A stretch of 17,566 nucleotides of DNA from Rhizobacter sp. (GCA_025359585.1 JANYFX010000624.1:1-17566); one strand, 5' to 3'. Counted from the stretch's first letter, positions 6,166-15,896 are shown. Notes: a model not told the origin generated them from the letters alone. Numbers and translations: made by a program.

Positions 6166-7260
6166 GTTCGCCAAGCCGCTCTCGCGTTGTTGACGGCGCT
6201 CGTGCTCACACCGATGTCAGGCCATGCGCAGGTGCCGGCCGGCTACCCTGCGAACTACGCCGACATCGTTGCCGGGGCCAAGAAGGAAGGCAAGTTGGTG
6301 ATCTACAGCACCACCGACACGGCCGCCGCGACGCCGCTAGTCAATGACTTCAAGACGCTGTACCCCGGCATCTCGGTCGAGTACAACGACATGAATTCAA
6401 CCGATCTGCACAATCGGTACCTGTCCGAAACGGCCGCAAATCGGCCATCGGCCGACATGTTGTGGAGTTCGGCGATGGACCTGCAGATGAAGCTGGCCAA
6501 CGACAACTTCGCCGAGAAATACGTGTCGCCCGAGGTGGCCTCGCTACCCGAATGGGCGGTGTGGCGTGACGCGGCCTTCGGCACCACCTTCGAGCCGGCC
6601 GTGTTCGTCTACAACAAGCGCCTGGTGACGGGCAGCGACATCCCTCAGACGCACGCGGACTTTGCGAAGCTGATCACCACCCAGCGCGACAAGTACGCCG
6701 GCAACGTTACGACCTACGACATCGAGAAATCCGCGGTTGGTTTTCTGTTTGCCACCCAGGACAGCCGGACGCAAACGGGGTTCTGGGAATTCGTCAGGGC
6801 CTTCGGCGCCAACGCCGTCGAACTGGAGGCCAACACCTCGGTGATGGTGGAACGCATTGCGTCTGGGAAAACCTACCTTGGCTACAACCTGATCGGGTCG
6901 TACGCGCTGACGCGAGCCCGCCGAGACCCTTCGATCGGCGTCGTGATGCCCAAGGACTACACCTTGGTCATGTCGCGCATCGCCTTGCTGTCAAAGACCG
7001 CCCGGCACCCGAACGCCGGCAAGCTCTGGCTCGACTACCTGTTGTCCAGGCGTGGGCAGGGCGTGCTTTCCGGCCGGTCTGAACTGTTCTCGATCCGCAG
7101 CGATGTGGCAGGTGAATTCACCGCTGCCACGTTGCGGCAGACCTTGGGCACAAGCCAGAAAGCCATCGCGGTCGGCCCGGCCCTGCTCGTGTTTCTTGAT
7201 CAGGCCAAACAGCAAGAGTTCCTGCGCCGCTGGCGCCGCGAAACCGGCACGGTCAAGTAG
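6157..7260 (+). CDS. SBP-A: orphan ABC-type solute-binding protein (family 1, AfuA/FbpA-like)
   Basis: This 367-residue periplasmic receptor has a cleavable signal peptide ending SGHA, then a mature protein starting QVPAGYP. Start TTG 6157 gives the same total length as the paralogue at 10971, with Pro19, Ala24 and Gln25 aligned. TTG 6130, preceded by GAGG only 3 bp away, would add nine residues and is the alternative. Similarity to SBP-B is about 80% over the first 68 mature residues (STTDT, DFKTLYPGISVEYNDMNST) and lower afterwards, roughly 60% overall by eye. No permease or ATPase gene follows; it closes the tct operon and overlaps the convergent kinase HK2 by 8 bp. Codon use is visibly less GC-biased than in SBP-B. 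There is no adjacent Tyr pair of the kind that binds iron in FbpA. Ligand unknown; it may share the ABC core at 12075-14799 or serve as a sensing partner of HK2. Confidence 0.85.
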   Translation: MKSVRQAALALLTALVLTPMSGHAQVPAGYPANYADIVAGAKKEGKLVIYSTTDTAAATPLVNDFKTLYPGISVEYNDMNSTDLHNRYLSETAANRPSADMLWSSAMDLQMKLANDNFAEKYVSPEVASLPEWAVWRDAAFGTTFEPAVFVYNKRLVTGSDIPQTHADFAKLITTQRDKYAGNVTTYDIEKSAVGFLFATQDSRTQTGFWEFVRAFGANAVELEANTSVMVERIASGKTYLGYNLIGSYALTRARRDPSIGVVMPKDYTLVMSRIALLSKTARHPNAGKLWLDYLLSRRGQGVLSGRSELFSIRSDVAGEFTAATLRQTLGTSQKAIAVGPALLVFLDQAKQQEFLRRWRRETGTVK

Positions 7261-8677
7261 CGGTTGGTACCGGGCCGGCAGGCGCCGCGTGGACAGCCTG
7301 CAGGTGGACGCGCACGCCAAGGCCAAGGCCGGTACTCGGTGTATTCAGTTCGATCCGCGCGCGATGCGCGAGGCAGATGTCGCGCACGATGGACAGACCG
7401 AGCCCGGATCCCGCGACCACCAACCCAGGTGCGCGGTAGAAGCGATCGAAGACCCTCTCGCGCTCCGACAAGGCGATCCCCGGGCCGTCGTCCTCGATCT
7501 CCAGAACTGCGGTGCGGTCGTGAGTCACGCGCACCGTGACGGTTCCGCCGCTGTGCCCGTAGGCGATGGCGTTGTCGATCAGGTTCGCTATCAGCTCGCG
7601 AAGCAGCAGGCCATTGCCCAGGACAAACACCGGCCCGCCGGGATCGTCCAGGTTCAGATCGATCGACTTCTTTCTAGCGGCCGGCACATAGTCCAGGGCG
7701 GTGGCCCGCGCCAGTTCGCTCAGGTTGACCGCTGCGCTGCGCTGGTCCGGCAAGACGTCGGGATCCGAGCGCGCCTGCAGCAGCATTTGCGAAAGCAGGC
7801 GCGCCAGCCGGTCGATATCGGCGTGCACGTCGATCAGTGTGGCGTGCGACAGCTCGGGCTGGTTCTGGCGCAGGCTGTATTCGATCTGCGTGCGCATCTC
7901 GGACAGCGGCGTGCGCATCTGATGCGATGCGTCGGTGATCAGGCGTTGCCGGCTCGACAGCAGTCTTTCGATGCGGCCCATGTGTTGATTCAGCGCGTGG
8001 ATCAGCGGGCGCACCTCCGTCTGAACCCCCAAGGGATCGATGGGGCTCAGGTCTGCCGGCGCACGCCCGGCCACGCTGGTTTGCAGCTGGCCGAGCGGCC
8101 TGAGTCCGCGGATCAAACCCAGCCAGACGAGCAACGCCGCCGCAACGATCAGGACCGCCTGTCGCGTCAACCCGTCGATCAGGATCTGATGCGACAGCGC
8201 ATAGCGCGCCTCACCGGTTTCGGCGACGATGATGACCACCGGCGCGGTCGGGCCGGTGCCGTAGATCTGCTTGTTCAGGGCCACGAGGTGGATGGTCTCC
8301 TCGCGATACCGCGCCGAGTAGATGACCGACTCATCGGCGGGCGAAGGCAGCTCCTTCGGCAAGGGCAGGTCGTCGTAGCCGGTCAATGTCTTGCCGTTCG
8401 GAGCGACGACGCGATAGAAGATGCGCTCCTGGAGGTTCGACTCGAGCAGCTGGAGCGCGGCGTACGGCAGGTCGACCACGATGTCGCCGTCTTTGACGTC
8501 CACGTCTTCGGCGATCGCTTCGGCCGAGGCCATCAGGAGTCGGTCGAACGCCAGGTTGGCGGTCGCCACGGCCGCACGGTTGCTGAACCAGGCATTGACC
8601 AGCAAGAGCAGCAACAGCGGAAACAGCAACCACCGCAGCAGCTGAAGCCGCAGGCTGTCAGCCTGCTTCGAGAACAT
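7253..8677 (-). CDS. TctE-like sensor histidine kinase (HK2)
   Basis: This 474-residue inner-membrane kinase is paralogous to HK1: TM1 at about 11-31, a periplasmic 2CSK_N sensor region at about 32-172 (NLAFDRLLMASAEAIAEDV, DLPYAALQLLE, GYDDLP), TM2 at about 173-190, and a linker. The H-box is DASHQMRTPL (His252), the N-box is ELIANLIDNAIAYG (Asn365/369), and the G1 DDGPGIA (396-402) and G2 GSGLGLS (423-429) boxes are intact. ATG 8677 overlaps the response regulator by 20 bp, so the two are one unit. The 3' end overlaps SBP-A by 8 bp tail to tail. TctE-family kinases often work with a periplasmic binding protein; SBP-A or SBP-B is the obvious candidate here (inference). The signal sensed is unknown. 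Confidence 0.9.
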   Translation of the reverse strand: MFSKQADSLRLQLLRWLLFPLLLLLLVNAWFSNRAAVATANLAFDRLLMASAEAIAEDVDVKDGDIVVDLPYAALQLLESNLQERIFYRVVAPNGKTLTGYDDLPLPKELPSPADESVIYSARYREETIHLVALNKQIYGTGPTAPVVIIVAETGEARYALSHQILIDGLTRQAVLIVAAALLVWLGLIRGLRPLGQLQTSVAGRAPADLSPIDPLGVQTEVRPLIHALNQHMGRIERLLSSRQRLITDASHQMRTPLSEMRTQIEYSLRQNQPELSHATLIDVHADIDRLARLLSQMLLQARSDPDVLPDQRSAAVNLSELARATALDYVPAARKKSIDLNLDDPGGPVFVLGNGLLLRELIANLIDNAIAYGHSGGTVTVRVTHDRTAVLEIEDDGPGIALSERERVFDRFYRAPGLVVAGSGLGLSIVRDICLAHRARIELNTPSTGLGLGVRVHLQAVHAAPAGPVPTAT

Positions 8678-9323
8678 AGCCGAGCCCGCGCAGGGTCACG
8701 ATCGAGATGCCGGTCTCGTGAAGCTGCTTTCTCAATCGATGGATGTAGATCTCCACCACGTCCTGGCCGGTCGTGGCGTCCATCGAGAACACCCGTTCGT
8801 AGAGCGCCGCTTTGCTGACCGCCTTGCCGGCGCGCATCAGCAGCACCTCGAGCACGGCGTGCTCCCTGGGGCGCAGCAACAGCCTGCGTCCTTGCAAAGT
8901 GAACAGCCTGCCGCTGCTCTCGTATTCCAGCGGGCCAAGACTGACCTTGGGCGCGCTTACGCCATGGGCCCGGCGAATCAGCGCGTGCAGGCGCGCTTCC
9001 AATTCAGACAAGTCGAAGGGTTTCGCCAGGTAGTCATCGGCGCCCAGATTCAAGCCTTTGACCCGGTCTTCCAGCTCGCCGCGTGCGGTCAGGATGATCA
9101 CCGGGCACGCGCTCCCGCGTTCACGCGTGCGTTGCAGCACCGTCAACCCGTCCATGGTCGGAAGCGACAAATCGAGGATGACGGCGTCGTACGTTTCGGT
9201 GCGCAGCAGGGAGTCCGCTTGCGCACCGTCGTGAGTTTGATCGACCGCGAATCCGTGCTGTTGCAAGGCTTTGCTCAGCCAGGAGGCCAACTTGAGACTG
9301 TCCTCGACAAGCAGCAGACGCAT
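8658..9323 (-). CDS. TctD-like OmpR-family response regulator (RR2)
   Basis: This 221-residue regulator starts MRLLLVEDS. The receiver domain has acidic residues 7-8, phospho-acceptor Asp51 (AVILDLSLPTMDG), Thr79 and Lys101 (AKPFD). The winged helix ends IYIHRLRKQL and VTLRGLGYVL. The layout is the same as RR1, with key residues at identical positions, so the two are recent or well-constrained paralogues. ATG 9323 was chosen because it coincides with the start of the receiver fold; ATG 9359 would add 12 residues with no homology expected. No Shine-Dalgarno sequence precedes it. It diverges from the porin across 207 bp and probably controls the porin-SBP-permease-ATPase operon, itself, or both. 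Confidence 0.9.
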   Translation of the reverse strand: MRLLLVEDSLKLASWLSKALQQHGFAVDQTHDGAQADSLLRTETYDAVILDLSLPTMDGLTVLQRTRERGSACPVIILTARGELEDRVKGLNLGADDYLAKPFDLSELEARLHALIRRAHGVSAPKVSLGPLEYESSGRLFTLQGRRLLLRPREHAVLEVLLMRAGKAVSKAALYERVFSMDATTGQDVVEIYIHRLRKQLHETGISIVTLRGLGYVLEAG

Positions 9324-9436
9324 GGCGTTGTGACGTTGATCTGTGCGATGCAGGGCCATCGCCGGAGCGCTATTGGGCTTGTTGGCCGTTGTTCGACTCG
9401 TCGGGGTTTTCCAGAGTGCACGCCAAAGTAAAGCAG

Positions 9437-9453
9437 CGCGAAAGGTCGCGAAA
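9437..9453. promoter_or_regulatory. Candidate RR2 operator: CGCGAAA direct repeat in the RR2/porin gap
   Basis: CGCGAAA occurs at 9437-9443 and again at 9447-9453, a perfect direct repeat with a 10-bp period, which places both half-sites on one DNA face as OmpR-family dimers require. It lies about 78 bp upstream of the porin ATG and 114 bp from the RR2 ATG, the only non-coding interval between the two divergent units. The sequence differs from the Pho-like repeat at 3025-3042, which would keep the two regulators insulated. No confident core promoter could be assigned in this gap. Confidence 0.35.
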
Positions 9454-9530
9454 ACAGAATGCGCCCGGTGCGAGACATCGCCCCGAATCGCACAGACAAG
9501 CCACCGCCCAAACGTCAAGGAGACAACCGC

Positions 9531-10859
9531 ATGAACAAGACCGTGCTGTGCACAGCCATCCTGGCAATCTTCTCAATCTCCACGCCCGCGTTCTCGGACG
9601 AAATTTCCGACCTGAAAGCAGAGATCGCGGCCCAAAAGCAAGCGGCCGAAGCACAGAAGGCGCGTCTCGACGCACTGGAGCAAAAGCTCAATGGTGTGCA
9701 GCAGCAGCAGGCCGGGCAAAGCGCACCCCCCGCGGCGCCAGGCGCGCTTCCGGCCGGCGTGAGTTTCGCGCAGGGCGAGGGGCTGAGCTACAAGACGCCG
9801 AGCGGCAGCGTTTCGCTGTACGGTCTCATCGATGTTTCGTACGTCCACACGAATCATGCCAACGCAAATGGCGACAGCGCGAATTCGCCGCGCGTTGCAT
9901 GGTTCAGCGGCAATCGCTGGGGACTCACCGGCAACCGCGCCATGGGCGACAGTGGCTTGGACGTCATCTTCAGGCTGGAGGCCGAATACGAGAGCCAGAC
10001 CGGCAACGACGACTCACCCGGTGTGACGTTCAACCGCGATGCCTGGGTCGGGGTGCAGAGTGCGTCGCTGGGCAAGCTCACGTTCGGCCGTCAGAACGCC
10101 ATCGGCCGCGATCCGATTGCCTCGGCGATCTACGGTGATCCTTACGGTCCGGCCGCTCCGTCGACCGAAGAGGGTGGCTACTCCAACAACAACAACTTCA
10201 AGCAGCTGATCTTCTACGCCGGCAGTGCCACCGGAACCCGACTGAACAACGGCGTCGTGTGGAAGAAGAAGTTCGACAACGGCTTGTTCGCGGGGGCTTC
10301 GTACCAGTTTGGCGGCATTCCGGGCAACTTCGCGAATGGTTCGTCGGAAACGCTCTCGCTCGCTTACGCGGGCGGCGCCTTCAACGTCGCGGGTTTCGCC
10401 ACGGCGGCCAAGGTGGCCGATCTGGCCAACCGGTCCTATTCGATCGGCGGCAACTACACGGTCGGTCCCGTTCGAGTCAATGCCGGTGTCTATCACTACA
10501 CGGCAGAGCAGGGCGCACTCGGCAGTCGAAGCGACAACGCCTACACCGTGTCCGCCAAATTCGCGCCGGCCGGGCAGATGGACTACGAACTCGGCTATCA
10601 GAACATGAAGGCCAACAACGCCGCAGTCAACGGGGGTGGCAACGTTCTGAACGCGTTTGCCAACGCGAGTACCGCAAAAGCCACTGCGACGGGGAGCCGC
10701 GCGACGCTGTACGCCTCCGCGTTCTACCACTTCGACAAGATCACCGAGGTCTATGTCGCGGCCGACTACCTGCGGCTCAAGGACGGCTACAAGTTCGGCG
10801 CGACCAATGGCTTCCCGAACCAGACCGAGTTCGCACTGGGCCTGCGGACGCGGTTCTGA
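9531..10859 (+). CDS. Outer-membrane porin with N-terminal coiled coil (Porin_4/OmpC-like barrel)
   Basis: This 442-residue general-type porin has a signal peptide ending at about PAFS (residue 22). It is followed by a charged heptad-rich helix (about 23-58; EISDLKAEIAAQKQ, KARLDALEQKL) and a Gln/Pro/Ala linker. The barrel begins at SGSVSLYGLIDVSYVHTN and ends with the outer-membrane C-terminal Phe (LGLRTRF). FRLEAEYE and KLTFGRQNAIGRD are typical of betaproteobacterial trimeric porins. AAGGAG (9517-9522), 8 bp before ATG 9531, supports the start. The N-terminal coiled coil recalls DcaP-type porins, where it helps trimerise in the periplasm. As first gene before SBP-B, permease and ATPase it probably admits the same substrate through the outer membrane. 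Confidence 0.9.
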   Translation: MNKTVLCTAILAIFSISTPAFSDEISDLKAEIAAQKQAAEAQKARLDALEQKLNGVQQQQAGQSAPPAAPGALPAGVSFAQGEGLSYKTPSGSVSLYGLIDVSYVHTNHANANGDSANSPRVAWFSGNRWGLTGNRAMGDSGLDVIFRLEAEYESQTGNDDSPGVTFNRDAWVGVQSASLGKLTFGRQNAIGRDPIASAIYGDPYGPAAPSTEEGGYSNNNNFKQLIFYAGSATGTRLNNGVVWKKKFDNGLFAGASYQFGGIPGNFANGSSETLSLAYAGGAFNVAGFATAAKVADLANRSYSIGGNYTVGPVRVNAGVYHYTAEQGALGSRSDNAYTVSAKFAPAGQMDYELGYQNMKANNAAVNGGGNVLNAFANASTAKATATGSRATLYASAFYHFDKITEVYVAADYLRLKDGYKFGATNGFPNQTEFALGLRTRF

Positions 10860-10970
10860 TCGAGGCCAAGCCGCGATTGAAGCCCCGCGCGAGTCAGATC
10901 ATCCTTCCCGTCGTCACACGCGGCACCCGACGACGCGGCGGCCGCTCATACCCTAGCGAGAGACTGACCC

Positions 10971-12074
10971 ATGAAACGATTCCACACCACCCTTGTTCGG
11001 TCGCTCGTGGCCTTGGCGCTGGCTCCCGCCCTGACTTATGCGCAGGTGCCGGCCGGCTACCCGGCCAGCTACGCCGACACCATCGCCGCGGCCAAGAAGG
11101 AGGGCAAGGTGGTCATCTACAGCACCACCGACACGGTCGCTGCGGCGCCGCTGATCAGCGACTTCAAGACGCTGTACCCGGGCATCTCGGTCGAATACAA
11201 CGACATGAACTCGACCGAGCTGTACAACCGCTTCATCAGCGAGCAGGCCGCCGGTGGCGGTTCGGCTGACATCCTGTGGAGTTCGTCGATGGACCTGCAG
11301 ATCAAGCTGGTCAGCGACGGCAGCGCCCTGAGCTACGCGTCGCCTGAAGTGGCGAACATGCCGGCCTGGTCGGTGTGGAAGAACGAGGCCTTCGGCACGA
11401 CCTACGAGCCGATCTCGATCGTCTACAACAAGCGCCTGCTCAGCGGCGACGAGATCCCGCAGAGCCACGAAGACATGATCCGCGTGTTCACGCAGAAGGC
11501 CGACAAGCTCAAGGGCAAGGTCACGACCTACGACATCGAGAAGTCGGGCGTCGGCTTCATGCTGATCACGCAGGACAGCAAGTACAACCCGAAGTTCTGG
11601 GACTTCGTGAAAGCGCTGGGCAGCGTGTCGCCGCGCGTGCAGTCGAGCTCGGGCACGATGATGGAGCGCATCAGCTCGGGCGAGAACGTGCTCGGCTTCA
11701 ACATCTTCATGTCGTATGCGGCGCTGCGCGCGAAGAAGGATCCGAGCATCGGCATCGTCAACCCGAAGGACTACACGCTGGTGATGTCGCGCGTGATGTT
11801 CGCGTCGAAGGGCGCGAAGAACCCGAACGCAGCAAAGCTGTGGCTCGACTACATGCTGTCCAAGCGCGGCCAGACGATCGTCGCCAACCAGTCCGAGCTC
11901 GGTTCGATCCGCGCCGACGTGAGCGGCGAGATGACCGCCGCCGGCCTGGCCAAGACGCTCGGTGCCAGCCTGAAGCCGATCCCGGTCGGCCCCGAGCTGC
12001 TGATCTACCTTGACCAGACCAAGCGGCTCGAGTTCATCAAGCAGTGGACGACGGCGATCAAAGGCGCGAAGTAA
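10971..12074 (+). CDS. SBP-B: ABC transporter solute-binding protein (family 1, AfuA/FbpA-like)
   Basis: This 367-residue periplasmic receptor has a signal peptide ending TYA and a mature start at QVPAGYP. Conserved blocks are KKEGKVVIYSTTDT, FKTLYPGISVEYNDMNST, LWSSSMDLQ, TTYDIEKSGVGF and KDYTLVMSR. It is the same length as SBP-A. ATG 10971 follows a modest purine run (GAGAG). TAA at 12072-12074 abuts the permease ATG, so receptor and permease are translated in tandem. Codon use is strongly GC-biased and regular, consistent with high expression. It lacks the Tyr-Tyr pair of ferric-binding FbpA; homologous AfuA-type receptors can bind phosphorylated sugars, and other members bind different anions, so the ligand stays open. 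The 111-bp gap from the porin holds no terminator. Confidence 0.9.
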   Translation: MKRFHTTLVRSLVALALAPALTYAQVPAGYPASYADTIAAAKKEGKVVIYSTTDTVAAAPLISDFKTLYPGISVEYNDMNSTELYNRFISEQAAGGGSADILWSSSMDLQIKLVSDGSALSYASPEVANMPAWSVWKNEAFGTTYEPISIVYNKRLLSGDEIPQSHEDMIRVFTQKADKLKGKVTTYDIEKSGVGFMLITQDSKYNPKFWDFVKALGSVSPRVQSSSGTMMERISSGENVLGFNIFMSYAALRAKKDPSIGIVNPKDYTLVMSRVMFASKGAKNPNAAKLWLDYMLSKRGQTIVANQSELGSIRADVSGEMTAAGLAKTLGASLKPIPVGPELLIYLDQTKRLEFIKQWTTAIKGAK

Positions 12075-13737
12075 ATGCGTGCGGCGCTGCCTCGGATCGG
12101 CGTCATCGGGGTGACGGCGCTGGCGGTGTTCTTGCCGCTGGGCCTGATCTTCTACCAAAGCCTGTTGAACGCGCCGTTCTTCATGCCCAACAGGACGGTC
12201 GGGATCGGTGCGTTTCAGTTCATCTTCGCCGACTCCGACTTCTGGGACGCATTCGAGAACTCACTAATCATCGCCGCCGGCATGGCGATCATCGCGGTGC
12301 CGCTGGGCGGCATCCTCGCCTTCCTGATGGTGCGCACCGACCTGCCGGGGCGGCGCTGGATCGAGCCGGTGCTGCTGATCCCGGTGTTTGTCTCGCCGAT
12401 GGTGCTGGCCTTCGGCTACGTGGTGTCGGCCGGGCCGGTCGGCTTTTATTCGGTGTGGGCGAAGCAGCTGTTCGGCGGCGTGCCGTGGAATGTCTATTCG
12501 CTCACCAGCATCGCGATCATCGCGGGGCTGACGCACGTGCCGCATGTGTACCTGTATTCGTCGTCGGCGTTGAAGAGCTTGGGCTCGGATGTCGAGGAGG
12601 CGGCGCGGATGAGTGGAGCCTCGCCGTTCCAGGTCGCCAAGGACGTGAGCCTGCCGATGGTCACACCCTCGCTGCTGTTCTCGGGCGTGCTGGTGTTCTT
12701 TCTCGGCTTCGAGATCTTCGGCCTGCCGCTGGTGCTCGGCGACCCTGAAGGCCACCTGGTTCTCGCCACCTACCTGTACAAGCTGACCAACAAGCTCGGC
12801 ACGCCGTCTTACCACCTTATGGCGGCGGTCGCGGTGTGCATCGTCGGGGTCACTTTCCCGCTGGTGATGCTACAGCGCTATCTGCTGAAGAACGCCGGCA
12901 AGTTCGTCACCGTCAAGGGCAAGGCCGGGCGCCAGCGGCCGCTGCCGCTCGGGCAGTGGCGCTGGGTCGCGTCGGCCATTTTGGCGCTGTGGCTGTTCCT
13001 CACGATCATCGTGCCGCTGTCTGGCATCGTGTTGCGCGCGTTCGTGAGCCAGTGGGGCGAGGGCGTGAATCTGGCCGAGGTCGTGACCCTGGACAACTTC
13101 CGCACTGTGTTCGACCAGCCGACTCTGGTGCGCGGCATCCTCAACACGGTGCTGATCGGCGTCATCGGTGGCGGCCTGGCGGTCGCCTGCTACACCGCGG
13201 TCGGATTGGCCACCCACCGCAAGAACGACGGCTGGTCGCGCTTCGTCGACTACCTGGTGCTGGTGCCGCGCGCGGTGCCGGGCTTGCTCGCTGGCTTGGC
13301 GTTCCTGTGGGTGTTCCTGTTCTTTCCGCCGCTGGCGCCGCTGCGCGGCACGATCGCCAGCGTCTGGATCGCTTACACGGTGGTCTGGCTCGCCTACGGC
13401 ATGCGGCTGGTGTCGAGCTCGCTGCTGCAGGTTGGGCCCGAGCTCGAGGAAGCGGCGCGCAGCGCCGGCGCGACGCGCGGTCAGGTTAGCCGGCACGTTA
13501 CCTTGCCGCTGATCCGCTACGGCCTGCTCGCAAGCTGGCTGCTGGTGTTCATGATCTTCGAGCGCGAGTACTCGACCGGCGTCTACCTGCTTGGCCCCGG
13601 CACCGAGGTGATCGGCTCGCTGCTGGTGTCGCTCTGGTCGACCGGCGGCGCCGACATGGTGGCCGCGCTGTCGCTGATCAACGTGGTGCTGGTGGCCGTC
13701 GGCCTGACCGTCGCGCTGCGCTTCGGAGTGAATTTGC

Positions 13738-13745
<8 letters not shown>
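12075..13745 (+). CDS. Fused ABC transporter permease (two BPD_transp_1 domains, FbpB/AfuB type)
   Basis: This 556-residue inner-membrane protein has two tandem permease halves. Each carries an EAA coupling loop that docks on the ATPase: EEAARMSGASPFQVAKDVSL at about 174-193 and EEAARSAGATRGQVSRHVTL at about 458-477. About 12 TM helices are visible, with a hydrophilic linker near 275-295 (KGKAGRQR) joining the halves. This fused arrangement is typical of the iron/phosphate-sugar/phosphonate branch served by family-1 binding proteins. The start ATG 12075 follows the SBP-B stop with no gap, and the stop overlaps the ATPase gene by 8 bp. One polypeptide therefore supplies the whole transmembrane pathway of the importer. 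Confidence 0.93.
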
Positions 13746-14799
<1,054 letters not shown>

Positions 14800-14800
14800 G

Positions 14801-15892
14801 TCAATCGCCCGCGCCGGCGGCGATGGCGCGGGCGCGCTGCGCGGCCAGTGCCGCGTTGTCGGGCGCCGCGCGGGTGTCCCAACCTTGCAGGTGCTGAATG
14901 CTGATGGCCGAAAGCGCGGCGATCCACTCGTGCTGGTCGTTCAGGCAGGCGATGTGGTGGAACTCTTTGCCACCCGCGTGCAGGAAGGCTTCACGCGCTT
15001 CGATGTTGATCTCCTCCAGCGTCTCGAGATTGTCCGACGTGAAACCCGGGCACATCACGTCGACACGCCGCGTCCCCTTTCTGGCCATCTCGATCAGCGT
15101 GGGCTCGGTGTAGGGCTGCAACCACTCGGCTTTGCCGAGGCGGCTTTGAAAGGTGACGGTCACGAACTCGGCCGGCACCGCGAGCCGTTCGCGCAGCAGG
15201 CGCGCGGTCTTCAGGCATTCGCAGTGGTAAGGGTCGCCGAGCGTGAGAGTGCGCTTGGGCACGCCATGAAAGCTCAGCACCAGTTTTTCGGGGCGGCCGT
15301 GAACGGCCCAGTGGTCTTCGACCCGCTTGGCCAGCGCACCGATGTAGCCGGCATCGTCGTGGTAGCGGTTGACGAAGCGCAGCTCGGGCACGGTGCGCGA
15401 GCGCTGCGCCCATTCGCACACGGCGTCGACGATGCTGGCGGTGGTGGTGCCGGAATACTGCGGGTAAAGCGGCAGCACCAGCACCCGGCTGGCGCCCCCG
15501 GCCTTCAGTTCGTCGAGCACGCTCGCGATCGACGGCCCGCCGTAGCGCATTGCCACCCGCACCGTGACACGGTGACCACGTTCGCCTAGATATCCACCGA
15601 GCAGCTTGGCCTGCTTGTCGGTCCAGACTTTCAGCGGCGAGCCCTCGGGCGTCCAGATGCTCGCGTATTTTTTTGCCGACTTGGCCGGGCGCACCCGAAG
15701 GATCACGCCGTGCAGGATCAGCAGCCAGAGCAGGCGCGGTACCTCGACGACGCGCGGGTCGCTCAGGAATTCGGCGAGGAAGCGCCGCAGCGCGGGTGCC
15801 GTGGGCGCATCGGGCGTGCCCAGGTTGCACAGCAGGATCGCGATGCGGGGGGCGCTGCCGTGCACGCGCGCGGGTTCAGTGGTGAAGGCCAT
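14801..15892 (-). CDS. hemH: Ferrochelatase
   Basis: This 363-residue enzyme inserts Fe2+ into protoporphyrin IX, the final step of protoheme synthesis. Motifs in order: LLCNLGTPDAP (20-30), SAKKYASIWTPEGSPL (72-87), MRYGGPSI (115-122), PLYPQYSGTTTAS (141-153), the catalytic LSFHGVP with His209, YHCECLKTA, and CPGFTSDNLETLEEI (281-295) with the conserved Glu290. The length is usual for betaproteobacteria. ATG 15892 lies 4 bp after the cyclase stop, so the two genes probably form one unit. Its 3' end meets the ABC ATPase gene with a one-base gap. In related genomes, as I recall, hslR lies close downstream; here hslR is 14 kb away. Confidence 0.96.
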   Translation of the reverse strand: MAFTTEPARVHGSAPRIAILLCNLGTPDAPTAPALRRFLAEFLSDPRVVEVPRLLWLLILHGVILRVRPAKSAKKYASIWTPEGSPLKVWTDKQAKLLGGYLGERGHRVTVRVAMRYGGPSIASVLDELKAGGASRVLVLPLYPQYSGTTTASIVDAVCEWAQRSRTVPELRFVNRYHDDAGYIGALAKRVEDHWAVHGRPEKLVLSFHGVPKRTLTLGDPYHCECLKTARLLRERLAVPAEFVTVTFQSRLGKAEWLQPYTEPTLIEMARKGTRRVDVMCPGFTSDNLETLEEINIEAREAFLHAGGKEFHHIACLNDQHEWIAALSAISIQHLQGWDTRAAPDNAALAAQRARAIAAGAGD

Positions 15893-15896
15893 CGAC

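Noticed and set aside
7052..8818. 588-codon plus-strand open frame opposite HK2
   Set aside because: Longest open frame in the window but without any domain pattern; HK2 on the other strand has all kinase motifs.
10909..10935. Inverted repeat CGTCGTC/GACGACG in the porin to SBP-B gap as a terminator
   Set aside because: Seven-base stem with a 13-nt loop and no T-run; too weak to call a terminator, and the operon logic favours readthrough.
10953..12158. Long minus-strand open frame (401 codons) opposite SBP-B
   Set aside because: Composition is that of an antisense shadow (His/Arg/Asp/Ala-rich); the plus strand encodes a full binding protein with signal peptide.
15668..15674. Seven-T run in hemH (A AAA AAA slippery heptamer on the sense strand)
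   Set aside because: It encodes the conserved Lys-Lys of SAKKYASIW; the frame continues intact through the catalytic motifs and no stimulatory structure was seen, so programmed frameshifting is not supported.
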